Notes: generated by a model not told the origin, from the sequence alone. DNA of 64,000 nucleotides from an uncultured bacterium (GCA_905214795.1 CAJMNM010000001.1:272533-336532); one strand, 5' to 3'; shown: positions 54,499-63,659, numbered from the stretch's first letter. Made by a program: numbers and translations.

Positions 54499-54724
54499 GC
54501 AAAAACCGTTGTAAATCTGCACGAAAAGCAAGAGATTTATTGCCCGTTAAAAGAAAATCATTATTAGCTTCTGCAACCTAATATTTTTCATTTCTCAAAA
54601 AAATAATATCCGGGAATCTGCTTCAAGACACATTTCAATAAATACATGACAAAACTATGCTTATCTCCGAAAGTCAAACAGTTCACATTACTTCTCATAA
54701 ATCCATTCATAATCGAACATTTTT
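54499..54724. other. Spacer between the two orientations of the promoter repeat
   Basis: About 225 AT-rich bases separating the inverted single copy from the tandem array. I see no gene or internal repeat. Confidence 0.5.
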
Positions 54725-55045
54725 CGATCTTTTCATAAGCTAGGAGGCAGCTCGGCATAGCACAAACGTTAAAAACTGCGTTTTTCGTTTGTCTCTGCTC
54801 TCGCCTTTCGCTATCTTTTCATAAGACAGGAGGCGGCTCGGCATAGTGCAAACGTTAAAAACTGCGTTTTTCGTTTGTCTCTGCTCTCGCCTTTCGCTAT
54901 CTTTTCATAAGACAGGAGGCGGCTCGGCATAGTGCAAACGTTAAAAACTGCGTTTTTCGTTTGTCTCTGCTCTCGCCTTTCGCTATCTTTTCATAAGACA
55001 GGAGGCGGCTCGGCATAGTGCAAACGTTAAAAACTGCGTTTTTCG

Positions 55046-55077
55046 TTTGTCTCTGCTCTCACCTTTCGCTATCTTTG
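55046..55077 (+). promoter_or_regulatory. Consensus promoter at the end of the fourth repeat unit
   Basis: TTTG (55046-55049), 20 bases, TATCTTTG (55070-55077): full consensus, pointing toward the DMT transporter gene. Units 1-3 have the same layout but end TATCTTTT. Confidence 0.75.
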
Positions 55078-55116
55078 TATAAAATAGGATGCGTCTTAGC
55101 ATAAAACTCAAACAAG

Positions 55117-55150
55117 TTTGGCTTTCTGCCTTCGACTTTCGCTATCTTTG
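55117..55150 (+). promoter_or_regulatory. Proximal promoter of the DMT transporter gene
   Basis: TTTG (55117-55120), 22 bases, TATCTTTG (55143-55150), 33 bases before the ATG. The spacing is slightly long. It lies in the diverged last repeat unit. Confidence 0.65.
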
Positions 55151-55182
55151 CACCACGTTATTAAAAAAGAACAATACATCAC

Positions 55183-56112
55183 ATGAACAGCAAGACTAAA
55201 GGCTATGCGTTAGGTATCATCGCAGCCGCCACCTACGGTATGAATCCGCTTTTTGCCCTTCCACTGTATGCCGACGGCATGGACACCAACTCTGTCCTCT
55301 TTTTCCGCTACCTGTTTGCCATCATCATCGTTGGCATCATGACCCACATGCGCGGACACAGCCTCAAGCTGACCCGTCGTGAGTTTCTGCCCGTAGCCGC
55401 CATGGGCATTCTGGCCGCCCTGTCCTCGCTCACGCTGTTCATGAGCTATCATTATATGGCCGCCGGCATCGCCTCAACCATCCTGTTTGTCTACCCCATA
55501 CTGGTGGCTCTCATCATGACATTCTTCTTCGGCGAGAAGCTCACGCTGCAGACCATCCTTTGCATCACGCTGGCCCTGTTCGGCATCGGACTGCTCTACA
55601 AGAACGAGCAAGGCGATACGCTCAACGCCACCGGCATCGCCTTCGTCATGGCCTCAGCGCTGTCCTACGCCATCTATATCGTCGGTGTCAACCGTCCGTT
55701 GCTCCGCCAGATTCCCACGGTACGTCTGACATTCTACGTATTGCTCTTCGGCGTGCTGCTCTTTATCGGCACCACCCACGGCTGCACCACACTCACGCTG
55801 CCCACCCGCTGGTATTATTGGCTCAACCTCATAGCCCTGGCCGTTTTCCCTACAGCCGTCTCCTTCTTCTGCACCACACTGGCCGTGCAGTACATCGGCT
55901 CCACACCTACCGCCATTCTCGGCGCCATGGAACCGGTCGTAGCCGTCATCTTCGGTGTCACCCTCTTCGGCGAGCCGTTTACCCAGCGCATCCTTACCGG
56001 CATTGTCGTCATCATCATTTCCGTTACCCTGGTGATTGCCGGCAGCAGCTTCACAGCCGTCCTGCTCCGCTTCCGTAAGCTTTTCCCGCGCATTCGCCGC
56101 CGTAAATCGTAA
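55183..56112 (+). CDS. DMT-superfamily (EamA) transporter
   Basis: A 309-aa inner-membrane protein with ten hydrophobic spans in two EamA repeats (about 8-140 and 150-290). The repeats show typical features: NSVLFFRYLFAIIIVGIM, YHYMAAGIASTILFVYPILVALIMTFFFGEKLT in the first, and AVQYIGSTPTAILGAMEPVVAVIFGVTLFGEPFT in the second. The tail is basic. Such proteins export amino acids or other small metabolites; the substrate cannot be told. The gene is noticeably GC-rich compared with the DNA just upstream. Confidence 0.9.
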   Translation: MNSKTKGYALGIIAAATYGMNPLFALPLYADGMDTNSVLFFRYLFAIIIVGIMTHMRGHSLKLTRREFLPVAAMGILAALSSLTLFMSYHYMAAGIASTILFVYPILVALIMTFFFGEKLTLQTILCITLALFGIGLLYKNEQGDTLNATGIAFVMASALSYAIYIVGVNRPLLRQIPTVRLTFYVLLFGVLLFIGTTHGCTTLTLPTRWYYWLNLIALAVFPTAVSFFCTTLAVQYIGSTPTAILGAMEPVVAVIFGVTLFGEPFTQRILTGIVVIIISVTLVIAGSSFTAVLLRFRKLFPRIRRRKS

Positions 56113-56254
56113 GTTCATCCTTACATTCCACAACCTTTTTTTCTTTTCCTGTCCCGGCCACCCGATAAGTGACCGGAAGCGTCTTTTTTCTGCTAAATGT
56201 TACCACATCCGACCAAAGGCCGCCAAAAGCAACCGAGGCGTTTTTGGCCTGCCG

Positions 56255-56262
56255 TATCTTTG
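56255..56262 (+). promoter_or_regulatory. -7 promoter box for the HU-like gene pair
   Basis: TATCTTTG matches TAnnTTTG, 56 bases before the first HU-like gene. No TTTG at the right distance. Confidence 0.5.
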
Positions 56263-56317
56263 CAATGTCATCCGGAAGACAAACAAACATCAGTTTAACC
56301 TTTAAAAGCAAAGAACC

Positions 56318-56734
56318 ATGTTACTTTACAAATTAGTAGAACGAAGAAATCCGCAAGCCCCCGAGATGCCGGCCAAGTTTTACGCCAAACTCATCTGGAC
56401 AGGAAATGTCACTACCACCGATCTGGCCAAGCGCATCAGTGCCACCTGTACAGTTACCTATCACGACTGCGTGGCCGTACTCTCCGCCCTGCGCGAACAA
56501 ATCATCTATGCCCTTCTCGACGGTAAAAGCGTATCACTCGACAAGCTGGGCACGCTGAGCGTCTCGCTCAAAGGCGAAGGCAGCCAGACTGAGAAGGACT
56601 ATAAGATTTCCATGTTGAAACAAGTCAGAATCAATTTCCTGCCCTGTTCCGGCATCAAGCACGAAATGGAGCTCAAAAACGCCGATATCGTGTTCAACAA
56701 AATGACCACACAGGAGAACGCCGTAGAACCCTAA
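56318..56734 (+). CDS. HU-like DNA-binding domain protein, copy 1
   Basis: A 138-aa protein opening MLLYKLVERRNPQAPEMPAKFYAKLIWTG. The fold resembles the extended HU/IHF family of Bacteroidetes: a helical N-terminal part (TTDLAKRISATCTVTYHDCVAVLSALREQIIYALLDG), then a beta segment (GKSVSLDKLGTLSVSLKGEG) and a RINFLPCSGIKHEMEL arm. These proteins bind DNA or are thought to shape the nucleoid. It is followed by a clear paralogue in the same orientation after 40 bases. Confidence 0.85.
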   Translation: MLLYKLVERRNPQAPEMPAKFYAKLIWTGNVTTTDLAKRISATCTVTYHDCVAVLSALREQIIYALLDGKSVSLDKLGTLSVSLKGEGSQTEKDYKISMLKQVRINFLPCSGIKHEMELKNADIVFNKMTTQENAVEP

Positions 56735-56774
56735 CCATCATTCACTTCATTATTAACCTTAAAATCTAGAAACC

Positions 56775-57209
56775 ATGTTACTTTACAAAATCGTAGAACG
56801 CAAAAACCCACAAAACCGTCAGGATCCCGGCAAATACTACGCCACACCGGTATGGGCCGGTAAAATCACCACCGAAGAACTGGCCCGCCGCATCTCATCC
56901 TGCTGCACCGTCACCCGTCACGACTGCCTGGGCGTACTCTCAGCCATGCAGGAACACATACTCTATGCGTTAAAGGACGGCAAGAGCGTCACCCTCGACG
57001 ACCTCGGCACCTTCAGTCCGTCCATCAACGGTCTGGGCAGCGCCACCCCCGAAGAATATGAGACCAACCTCATCGAGCGCGTCAGAATCAACTTCCTTGC
57101 CGCTCCGGGACTCAAAAAGGCCTTCGACCTTAAATACAGCGACCTGCAGCTGCACAAAATGGCCGAACAGACAGATGCCGCCGATACCGACGACGAGCAG
57201 GGCGTATAA
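56775..57209 (+). CDS. HU-like DNA-binding domain protein, copy 2
   Basis: A 144-aa paralogue of the gene before it: MLLYKIVERKNPQNRQDPGKYYATPVWAGKITTEELARRISSCCTVTRHDCLGVLSAMQEHILYALKDGKSVTLDDLGTF aligns along its length, with RINFLAAPGLKKAFDL matching the C-terminal arm. A different acidic tail (DAADTDDEQGV) follows. Same operon; a terminator-like stem lies after it. The pair looks like an ancient tandem duplication, since the proteins differ at many positions. Confidence 0.87.
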   Translation: MLLYKIVERKNPQNRQDPGKYYATPVWAGKITTEELARRISSCCTVTRHDCLGVLSAMQEHILYALKDGKSVTLDDLGTFSPSINGLGSATPEEYETNLIERVRINFLAAPGLKKAFDLKYSDLQLHKMAEQTDAADTDDEQGV

Positions 57210-57223
57210 CCCGCTTCAAGGAG

Positions 57224-57247
57224 AACAGTCCGGCCCTCCGGACTGTT
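57224..57247 (+). terminator. Hairpin after the HU-like pair
   Basis: A perfect 10-bp stem AACAGTCCGG/CCGGACTGTT with a 4-base loop. It is followed by CCCTTCC and not a T-run, so it may be a weak terminator or an mRNA-stabilising hairpin. Confidence 0.55.
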
Positions 57248-57297
57248 CCCTTCCTGACCAACTTCATCCAATAACCTTTTTCTAATACCACATTACA

Positions 57298-57564
57298 ATG
57301 AAACACAACCGTAAACCCAACCGCCACAGCACAACAGACCGTCCCGTGTTCAGGAGCTACACCACCGGCACCGTTTCTGTCGACTCCACCGGGCGTCATG
57401 GTCCACACACCCGCCTCTCCGTCAGAAACAGCCGCACCACCATACAACGCCCCGACCTTGACCGGCTCACCATCCGGACCCACAGCCTTGTCAGCATCTA
57501 CCACCTCGACAATACCCCCGACAACGACACGCTGAGCCACCTGGCCGAAGGCGATGACAACTGA
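57298..57564 (+). CDS. Hypothetical 88-aa protein
   Basis: A basic protein (MKHNRKPNRHSTTDRPVFRSY...) rich in Arg, His and Thr in its first two thirds (SVDSTGRHGPHTRLSVRNSRTTIQRPDLDRLTIRTH), with an acidic end (NTPDNDTLSHLAEGDDN). No signal peptide or span, and no family I recognise. It follows the HU-like pair in the same orientation after 88 bases and has its own terminator, which supports it being real. A longer minus-strand frame across the same DNA looks like a shadow. Confidence 0.5.
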   Translation: MKHNRKPNRHSTTDRPVFRSYTTGTVSVDSTGRHGPHTRLSVRNSRTTIQRPDLDRLTIRTHSLVSIYHLDNTPDNDTLSHLAEGDDN

Positions 57565-57581
57565 AACATCTGTTTCTTCTA

Positions 57582-57613
57582 TGTCCGGATACCTTATATT
57601 CCGGGCATTTTTA
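57582..57613 (+). terminator. Terminator after the 88-aa gene
   Basis: Stem TGTCCGGA/TTCCGGGCA (one G-U pair, 10-base loop), then TTTTT. Confidence 0.7.
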
Positions 57614-57721
57614 TATCCGCACAAAACATATTCGTAACATCCGCCTCTCACTCTATAAAAAATCTACACATCAGAACTAAAATAACTTCACATTAAGAAT
57701 CTGCATATTAACTATTTTCAG

Positions 57722-57729
57722 TATATTTG
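57722..57729 (+). promoter_or_regulatory. -7 promoter box for the BspA-like gene
   Basis: TATATTTG matches TAnnTTTG, about 95 bases before the start codon. The -33 is not clear. Confidence 0.4.
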
Positions 57730-57823
57730 CTTCAGAGTTTACATAATTATATTATACAGTACTGCCCTACATAAAAAACATACTCTACTTTAACTAAATA
57801 TATTTATAAACGAAACCTGTATA

Positions 57824-60800
57824 ATGCGTATGAAAAAACATTTACTACGCCTGACAGCCTTTCTTTACACTGTCTTATGCGCCGTCAGCTCCATGGCCGA
57901 CGGAACGTACGGAGAAAACATTACATGGCGAACTGTTGGCGACACCCTTTTCATCGAGGGCACCGGCCCCATGATGGAGACAACCGCTTACAATCGCCCG
58001 TGGAAAAACCAGACCAACAAAAGAGTTGTCGTTGTAGGCGAAGGAGTTACATCCGTTTCCGCATCCGCCTTTTCCGACCTGATCGGACTAAGAAACGCCA
58101 TTCTTCCCGGGAGTCTCAAAACAATCAACTCCTCCGCGTTTTACAACTGCACTGCTCTTACCCAAATTAATCTGCCCGCGTCTTTGGACACTATAAACAG
58201 TTCCGTTTTCGGGAAATGCGGGAAACTGACCAAAATCATTCTTCCGCCAGAATTGAAATACCTCGGAAACTACGCATTCAGCAAATGCTATGACCTGGAC
58301 ACATTAATCTGCCTTGCTACCACACCTCCCGAATTAGGAAGCGCCGCCTTTTCCGAGTCATACTTCAGCAACATCAGCGTACCCGAATCTACAGAACGCG
58401 CTTACGCTCATGCCTGGGGAACTGAGCACACCTACAACACACTGAAATTTGAAGGCGGACATGCCAAATACCAAGATTACAAATGGGTATACCGCGACGG
58501 TATCATGGACATTATAGGCCAAGGCAAGTTACGGGTAGACGACGATATACGCTCCCGTTACGGCAGTGTTACCACTACACTGAATCTCAGCGAAGGTTTC
58601 ACCGCTATTGAAGGCATGGGGCTTGCCGGCTTCTCTGCCATCAGTCAGATTACCATTCCTCAAAGTGTCGACTCACTGGGCGGCAGTGTTTTCGACGGTT
58701 GCAAATCTCTGGAATCGGTCATTCTTCACGACAATATCCACCACATCGGCACCTTCCTGTTCAACGGTTGTACCAGTCTGAAGAGCGTGACATTCCCATC
58801 CGGTATAACAACCATCAAGCAATATACGTTCAAAGACTGTGAGTCGCTCGCCACAGTGAACTTTCCATCACAAGTCACCCAAATAGAACGCTATGCCTTT
58901 CAGGGCTGCACCAGCCTCAGCGATATCACACTGCCAGACGGCATCCGTTATATCGGGCAAGGTGCATTTTCCGACTGCACGGGTTTGCAGCACATCACCT
59001 TGCCGGCCGAACTAACCAAGCTGGAAGCCATAAGCTTCAACAATTGCTCCAGTCTCACAGAAATTGTCATCCCCGACAAGGTAGACACCATCTGCTATGC
59101 AACGTTCGACGGCTGTACGGCACTTCAGTCCATCACGCTTCCGGCAAGCCTTCGTGAATGCCAGGAAACTTTCAATAACTACTGCCCTTCACTCCAGCAC
59201 GTCAACTACAAAGGCACAGTCGACCAATGGAGCAACATCAACTTCAATTTTTACAACAGCACTCCGGTATGCCATGCGCAAAGCCTTTATATTAACGGTA
59301 CTCTGCTGACCGACATCATACTTTCCGACACCACCCGTACCATTAAAAACTACGCATTCGGTCTGAATACCGCCATCAAGTCACTCACGCTGCCGGCTTC
59401 GGTTGAATCAATAGGAGAATATGCCTTTGCCGAATGTAGCGAATTAACTACCATACGGTGCGAAGGCACCACTCCGCCCGTTCTGGGCAGAGATGCCTTT
59501 TATCGGGCCGGCATCAAATATGTATATATCCCCGAAGGTACGGAATCTCTTTATGCAGGCGCCTGGGGCGACCAATACACCTACATCAGCCCTATCAGCG
59601 GTTCATTCGGGAAAGACATCACCTGGCATCTTGTCGACAGTGTGCTGACAATCAGTGGCTCGGGCGCCATCCCCGATACAATCAGAAAAGAAACTCCATG
59701 GTTCGACTATGCCAAAAGCATCAAGACCGTCATCATCGAGCCCGGAATTACAGCCATCGGCACCTATGCATTCGGCTATATGGACAATCTGGAGAGTGTA
59801 TCACTGCCATCAACCATACAACAAATCCATGGCAGCGCCTTTTTCGAGTGCGAAAAGCTGAAAGACATCACCCTTCCTTCAAGTCTGACCTATCTGGGCA
59901 GTTATGCGTTCTATTATTGCCAGTCACTGACGTCCGTCAATATCCCCGAAGGCATCACCGCCATCGAGCCATACACTTTCTACAAATGCAGCAATCTGAC
60001 ACACGTTGAATTACCCCAGCACGTCAGTGCCATCCGCTCCTGCGCTTTCTATGACTGCACCCAGCTGGCCGACATCAACCTGCCCGCCGGCCTGACAGAA
60101 ATAGGAAGCCAATGCATGCACCAGACAGCATGGTATAACGCCCAGCCGGATGGCTGCCTTTACTTTGGCACGCTTTTATATGCCTTCAAAGGTAAGGCCG
60201 CACAAGACGAGACAGTGGTTATCAAAGACGGCACAACCGAGATTTGCGCTTCAGCCTTCAGCGGGTCAAACGTTCAGTATGTAAGCATCCCGTCCAGCGT
60301 CACCCTCATAAATGACGGCGCCTTCAGCGGCAGTTCATTGAAACAGATTACCGTTCCCGGCACAGTAAAACGTTTGGGCGACGGCGCGTTCCAGGGCTGT
60401 ACCGATATGACAGAAGCCATTCTGGAAGACGGAATCACCCGGATAGGCGAACGTCTTTTTGCCGAGTCCAAATACCTTCAGTCTGTACGTCTCCCGTCAA
60501 CTATCACCCATATTGACAACAACACATTCTATGGCACAGACATCAGAGAAATCAACATACCCGAAAATGTGACCGAAATTGATACTATGGCCTTCTACTC
60601 CTGCCAGAATCTGACCAGAATTGTCATCCCGAAAAATGTCAGAATCATCGACAATATGGCATTCAGCAACTGTAACAACCTGGCCACCATCATCATTCAG
60701 GCTACAACACCACCCGAACTCTATATGAGTTTCGAAGCCATCGCTTTCGACTTCGACCTTCAGGTTCCGGCCGAAAGCAGAGCCCTTTACGAGGCCGTCC

Positions 60801-63139
60801 CGGAATGGAACACTCTGCTGCTTCTAAGTTCAGGCACCATCACCGGAACCTGTGGCAACAACCTGACATGGGAACTGTATAAGGGTACACTCACCATCAA
60901 CGGTGAAGGCGAAATGAGCAACACCGATTACGGATGGAAAAGATATCAGTCTTATATCAAGAATATCATTCTCGACGACCGTATCACTTCTATCACCGAC
61001 TATGCGTTCAATGCCTGCAACCGGTGCGACTCACTTCATCTGCCGGCAGCCTTGCAACATATTGGCAAGAGCGCATGCGCATACACGAGAATCAAAACGA
61101 TTACCTTACCCGATCAGACCATATCTGTCGGCGAATCAGCCTTCCAGGGTTGCAGCAGCCTTAAATCAGTCACATTTAACGACCGGTTACAAGAGATTGG
61201 ACACTCTGCGTTCTACAGTACCAGTCTGCAGAGTCTCACCCTTCCTGCCAACCTTAAAGCAATAGGCAACAACGCATTCTATATCAATTCAGACCTGACC
61301 CAAATCACGTGCAACGCCGTCACCCCTCCGGGCATCGGCAACAACATCTTCGGCTACAAACCTAAAATTGAGAATGTCATCGTTCCTAAAGGCACAGAAA
61401 GCGCATACGCCATGTCCTGGGGTACCGGATTCAAATATAACGGGCTCGGTTTCTATGGCAACACCATCGGCAACAGCCTGCAATGGCTTGTTTCTCCTAA
61501 CGAACAAACCCTCTATATTACCGGTACGGGCAATGTCCCCGACTATTACTCATACAGTTCTTCACCGTGGTATACATACCGTTATCACATTCACAATCTG
61601 AAGATCAGCGAAGGCATTACCCGAATTGGACAGAACAACTTTGCACATCTCAACAATCTGACAGAAGCCACCATACCTTCTACTGTCCAGACGATAGGCG
61701 GCTCCGCTTTCGACAGCACACCGCTGAAACGGCTCACCGCGACAGCCGGCGACCAACAGCTTAGCATAGACAAGACCGCGTTTACCAATACCGCGCTCGA
61801 CTCTGTCGCTCTCCACCGCCCGGTATCCGACTTTGCATTCTGTCCGACAGCACAGCTGCGCCATCTTATCCTTTCTGCCCTTCAGGAAACACTGCCTGAC
61901 GGTCTGCTTTCACAATCCGCTCAACTGGAAACTCTGGCCATACCGTTCCCCGGTGCCGGCAACAGCAACAACTTCGGCACCTTCGGTACACTGTTCAGCG
62001 TAACATCCTCAGACAACATGACCGGAATCATACAAAAGAACGAACTGAATCAGCAAACCACCTATTATATCCCCTCCGGATTGACAAAGGTAACCATCCT
62101 CGAAGGTTGCAAACAGATTCCTTACGGAACGTTCTACAATTGCGCCATGCTCCACGAAGTGGAATTACCGGCAACCACTGAAGGCGTCGGCGACGCGGCA
62201 TTCTTCGGCTGCAGCGGTCTGACCACTCTTCGCGTAAAAAGCGCCCTGCCGCCTACTGCCTATGAAGCTTCGGCTTCGGCAAGCGGTACTTTTACAGGCA
62301 TGAACATGTTCAAATGTAATCTCTACGTACCATACAATGCCAAGCAATACTACTCCATTGCCCAAGGCTGGAAAGCGTTCTATTACATAAACGAAGACAC
62401 CGCCCCAATCGTCATTACCGTTCAAAAGAATATTGATCGGGCCGGAGAGATTGTCGGCATAACCCAATACAACTACGGCGAAACAGCCAGTCTCGAAGCC
62501 ATCGCCCACACCGGCTACAAATTCATTTGTTGGATGGAGGCCGACACGGTTCTGTCCTCACAGGGCAAAATAGAATTTACGGCAACCGGTTCACGTTATC
62601 TTACGGCCGTATTCCAGTCTGTACCCAACACAGGAGACATCAATGTAACCCCAACGTCCGACAAAGTCAGCCTGTCATTCGCCGCTATACCTGAGGCACA
62701 CTCCTATGTGCTTGAAATATATACCGATGAGGCCATGACCCAGCTATTCGCCACAATACAGATGGATGCCGACGGCAATATTGTCAACGTTAGAAGCGTA
62801 CGCAGCCTGATTACCCTCACTGTAGATCAGCTTACCGCGTCAACGGACTATTACTATAAGGTCAACGCTTTAGACGAAGAAGAGAATACCATCGTACAAT
62901 ACAGCGGTTCATTCTCTACAAGCGAGGCAACCGGTATCATCTCTGCCGAAAATGAGGCAATCGATATTACCATCCGTCAGAACACCATCCACATCAGCGG
63001 TTACAACGGTCTGATTCTGATATATCACCTGGGCAGCGGAAACACTGTTTACAAAGGTTACAATTCAGAAATCAACTTACCTCAAGGCATGTACCTGATA
63101 AAATGCGGTTCAATGGCACGAAAAGTCCAAATCAAATAA
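57824..63139 (+). CDS. BspA-like leucine-rich-repeat surface protein, 1771 aa
   Basis: A very large secreted protein with an N-terminal signal (LTAFLYTVLCAVSSMADG); the start may be the second Met (MKKHLLRL). Most of it is LRR_5/BspA repeats of about 23 residues (IGxxAFxxCxxLxxIxLPxxL). These are organised in five super-modules, each opening with a header such as GENITWRTVGDTLFIEGTGPM, GKDITWHLVDSVLTISGSGAI or GNNLTWELYKGTLTINGEGEM. After residue about 1530 comes an InlB/Flg_new-like domain (GYKFICWMEADTVLSS...), then a fibronectin-like domain and a short tail like a Bacteroidetes sorting domain (GMYLIKCGSMARKVQIK). BspA relatives bind host or bacterial surface proteins. Confidence 0.92.
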   Translation: MRMKKHLLRLTAFLYTVLCAVSSMADGTYGENITWRTVGDTLFIEGTGPMMETTAYNRPWKNQTNKRVVVVGEGVTSVSASAFSDLIGLRNAILPGSLKTINSSAFYNCTALTQINLPASLDTINSSVFGKCGKLTKIILPPELKYLGNYAFSKCYDLDTLICLATTPPELGSAAFSESYFSNISVPESTERAYAHAWGTEHTYNTLKFEGGHAKYQDYKWVYRDGIMDIIGQGKLRVDDDIRSRYGSVTTTLNLSEGFTAIEGMGLAGFSAISQITIPQSVDSLGGSVFDGCKSLESVILHDNIHHIGTFLFNGCTSLKSVTFPSGITTIKQYTFKDCESLATVNFPSQVTQIERYAFQGCTSLSDITLPDGIRYIGQGAFSDCTGLQHITLPAELTKLEAISFNNCSSLTEIVIPDKVDTICYATFDGCTALQSITLPASLRECQETFNNYCPSLQHVNYKGTVDQWSNINFNFYNSTPVCHAQSLYINGTLLTDIILSDTTRTIKNYAFGLNTAIKSLTLPASVESIGEYAFAECSELTTIRCEGTTPPVLGRDAFYRAGIKYVYIPEGTESLYAGAWGDQYTYISPISGSFGKDITWHLVDSVLTISGSGAIPDTIRKETPWFDYAKSIKTVIIEPGITAIGTYAFGYMDNLESVSLPSTIQQIHGSAFFECEKLKDITLPSSLTYLGSYAFYYCQSLTSVNIPEGITAIEPYTFYKCSNLTHVELPQHVSAIRSCAFYDCTQLADINLPAGLTEIGSQCMHQTAWYNAQPDGCLYFGTLLYAFKGKAAQDETVVIKDGTTEICASAFSGSNVQYVSIPSSVTLINDGAFSGSSLKQITVPGTVKRLGDGAFQGCTDMTEAILEDGITRIGERLFAESKYLQSVRLPSTITHIDNNTFYGTDIREINIPENVTEIDTMAFYSCQNLTRIVIPKNVRIIDNMAFSNCNNLATIIIQATTPPELYMSFEAIAFDFDLQVPAESRALYEAVPEWNTLLLLSSGTITGTCGNNLTWELYKGTLTINGEGEMSNTDYGWKRYQSYIKNIILDDRITSITDYAFNACNRCDSLHLPAALQHIGKSACAYTRIKTITLPDQTISVGESAFQGCSSLKSVTFNDRLQEIGHSAFYSTSLQSLTLPANLKAIGNNAFYINSDLTQITCNAVTPPGIGNNIFGYKPKIENVIVPKGTESAYAMSWGTGFKYNGLGFYGNTIGNSLQWLVSPNEQTLYITGTGNVPDYYSYSSSPWYTYRYHIHNLKISEGITRIGQNNFAHLNNLTEATIPSTVQTIGGSAFDSTPLKRLTATAGDQQLSIDKTAFTNTALDSVALHRPVSDFAFCPTAQLRHLILSALQETLPDGLLSQSAQLETLAIPFPGAGNSNNFGTFGTLFSVTSSDNMTGIIQKNELNQQTTYYIPSGLTKVTILEGCKQIPYGTFYNCAMLHEVELPATTEGVGDAAFFGCSGLTTLRVKSALPPTAYEASASASGTFTGMNMFKCNLYVPYNAKQYYSIAQGWKAFYYINEDTAPIVITVQKNIDRAGEIVGITQYNYGETASLEAIAHTGYKFICWMEADTVLSSQGKIEFTATGSRYLTAVFQSVPNTGDINVTPTSDKVSLSFAAIPEAHSYVLEIYTDEAMTQLFATIQMDADGNIVNVRSVRSLITLTVDQLTASTDYYYKVNALDEEENTIVQYSGSFSTSEATGIISAENEAIDITIRQNTIHISGYNGLILIYHLGSGNTVYKGYNSEINLPQGMYLIKCGSMARKVQIK

Positions 63140-63159
63140 GGTAATACTTTTCATATTAA

Positions 63160-63193
63160 TGCCCGAATCCTATGTCGGATTCGGGCATTTTTT
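63160..63193 (+). terminator. Terminator after the BspA-like gene
   Basis: A perfect 11-bp stem TGCCCGAATCC/GGATTCGGGCA with a 6-base loop and a run of six Ts. Confidence 0.93.
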
Positions 63194-63315
63194 GTATACC
63201 CCGATCTCATATTTTCATAAATCTGCTCCTGCTCTTATACCTATTTTAATATAAGCAGAAGGATTCATTTTGTCAATACATTTCATAATCGGTTTAAAAA
63301 TCCCACTTTACCGCC

Positions 63316-63465
63316 CAAAACGCATACGGTTACGAACTTTTTTCCCTACGGTTACGAATCTCATCCTCCACGGTTACGGACTTTTTTCCGCACGGTTACG
63401 GTTACGCCCGTAACCGTATCAAAATAAAATTCCGCACGGTCACGGATTTTTTCGTAACCGTACGC
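63316..63465. repeat. CGGTTACG repeat cluster, copy 2
   Basis: Colinear with copy 1 at 8158-8307. It shares CAAAACGCATACGGTTACGA, then CTTTTTT, a second ACGGTTACGAA, CATCCT, a third ACGGTTACG, CTTTTTTCCGCACGGTT and GCCCGTAACCGTA, and ends with an ACGG(T)CACGG/CCGTAACCGTA hairpin. The order and spacing of elements are preserved, with point differences between them. Confidence 0.9.
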
Positions 63466-63602
63466 GTTTTTTCACGGTCAATAATCACTACATTTTATCC
63501 AATAAGGAAACAGCCTGACTGCCTTTGATAACCGCAAGTCACTAGCAATCAACCAACTAACATATAAAACACTGATTTTTAAATACAAAACGCCAAAATC
63601 GG

Positions 63603-63659
63603 TCACGGTTACGAACTTCATCGTCCACGGTCATGAATTATTCGTAACCGTAAGCGTTC
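63603..63659. repeat. CGGTTACG repeat cluster, short third copy
   Basis: Contains TCACGGTTACGAACTTCATC, TCCACGGTCATGAATTATTC and CGTAACCGTAAGCG. It is a shortened relative of the two long copies. Confidence 0.8.

Larger units (their letters stand above)
54725..55150 (+). repeat. Tandem array of 86-bp promoter-bearing units
   Basis: Four units of exactly 86 bp (54725-54810, 54811-54896, 54897-54982, 54983-55068) and a diverged fifth unit of about 73-80 bp reaching 55150. Units 2 and 3 are identical in the stretch I compared; unit 1 differs at a few bases. Each unit holds AGGAGGC(A/G)GCTCGGCATAG, a hairpin (CAAACG...CGTTTG with AAAAAC...GTTTTT inside), and TTTG-N20-TATCTTT(T or G). Confidence 0.95.

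Noticed and set aside
54725..55150. Interpretation of the 86-bp tandem units as a CRISPR array
   Set aside because: The whole 86-bp unit is repeated with no variable spacers, and no cas genes are in the window.
57130..57651. Minus-strand 173-codon frame across the end of the HU-like gene, its hairpin and the 88-aa gene
   Set aside because: Overlaps a well-supported coding region and two hairpins. Its Val/Gly-rich composition is typical of the opposite strand of a GC-rich gene.
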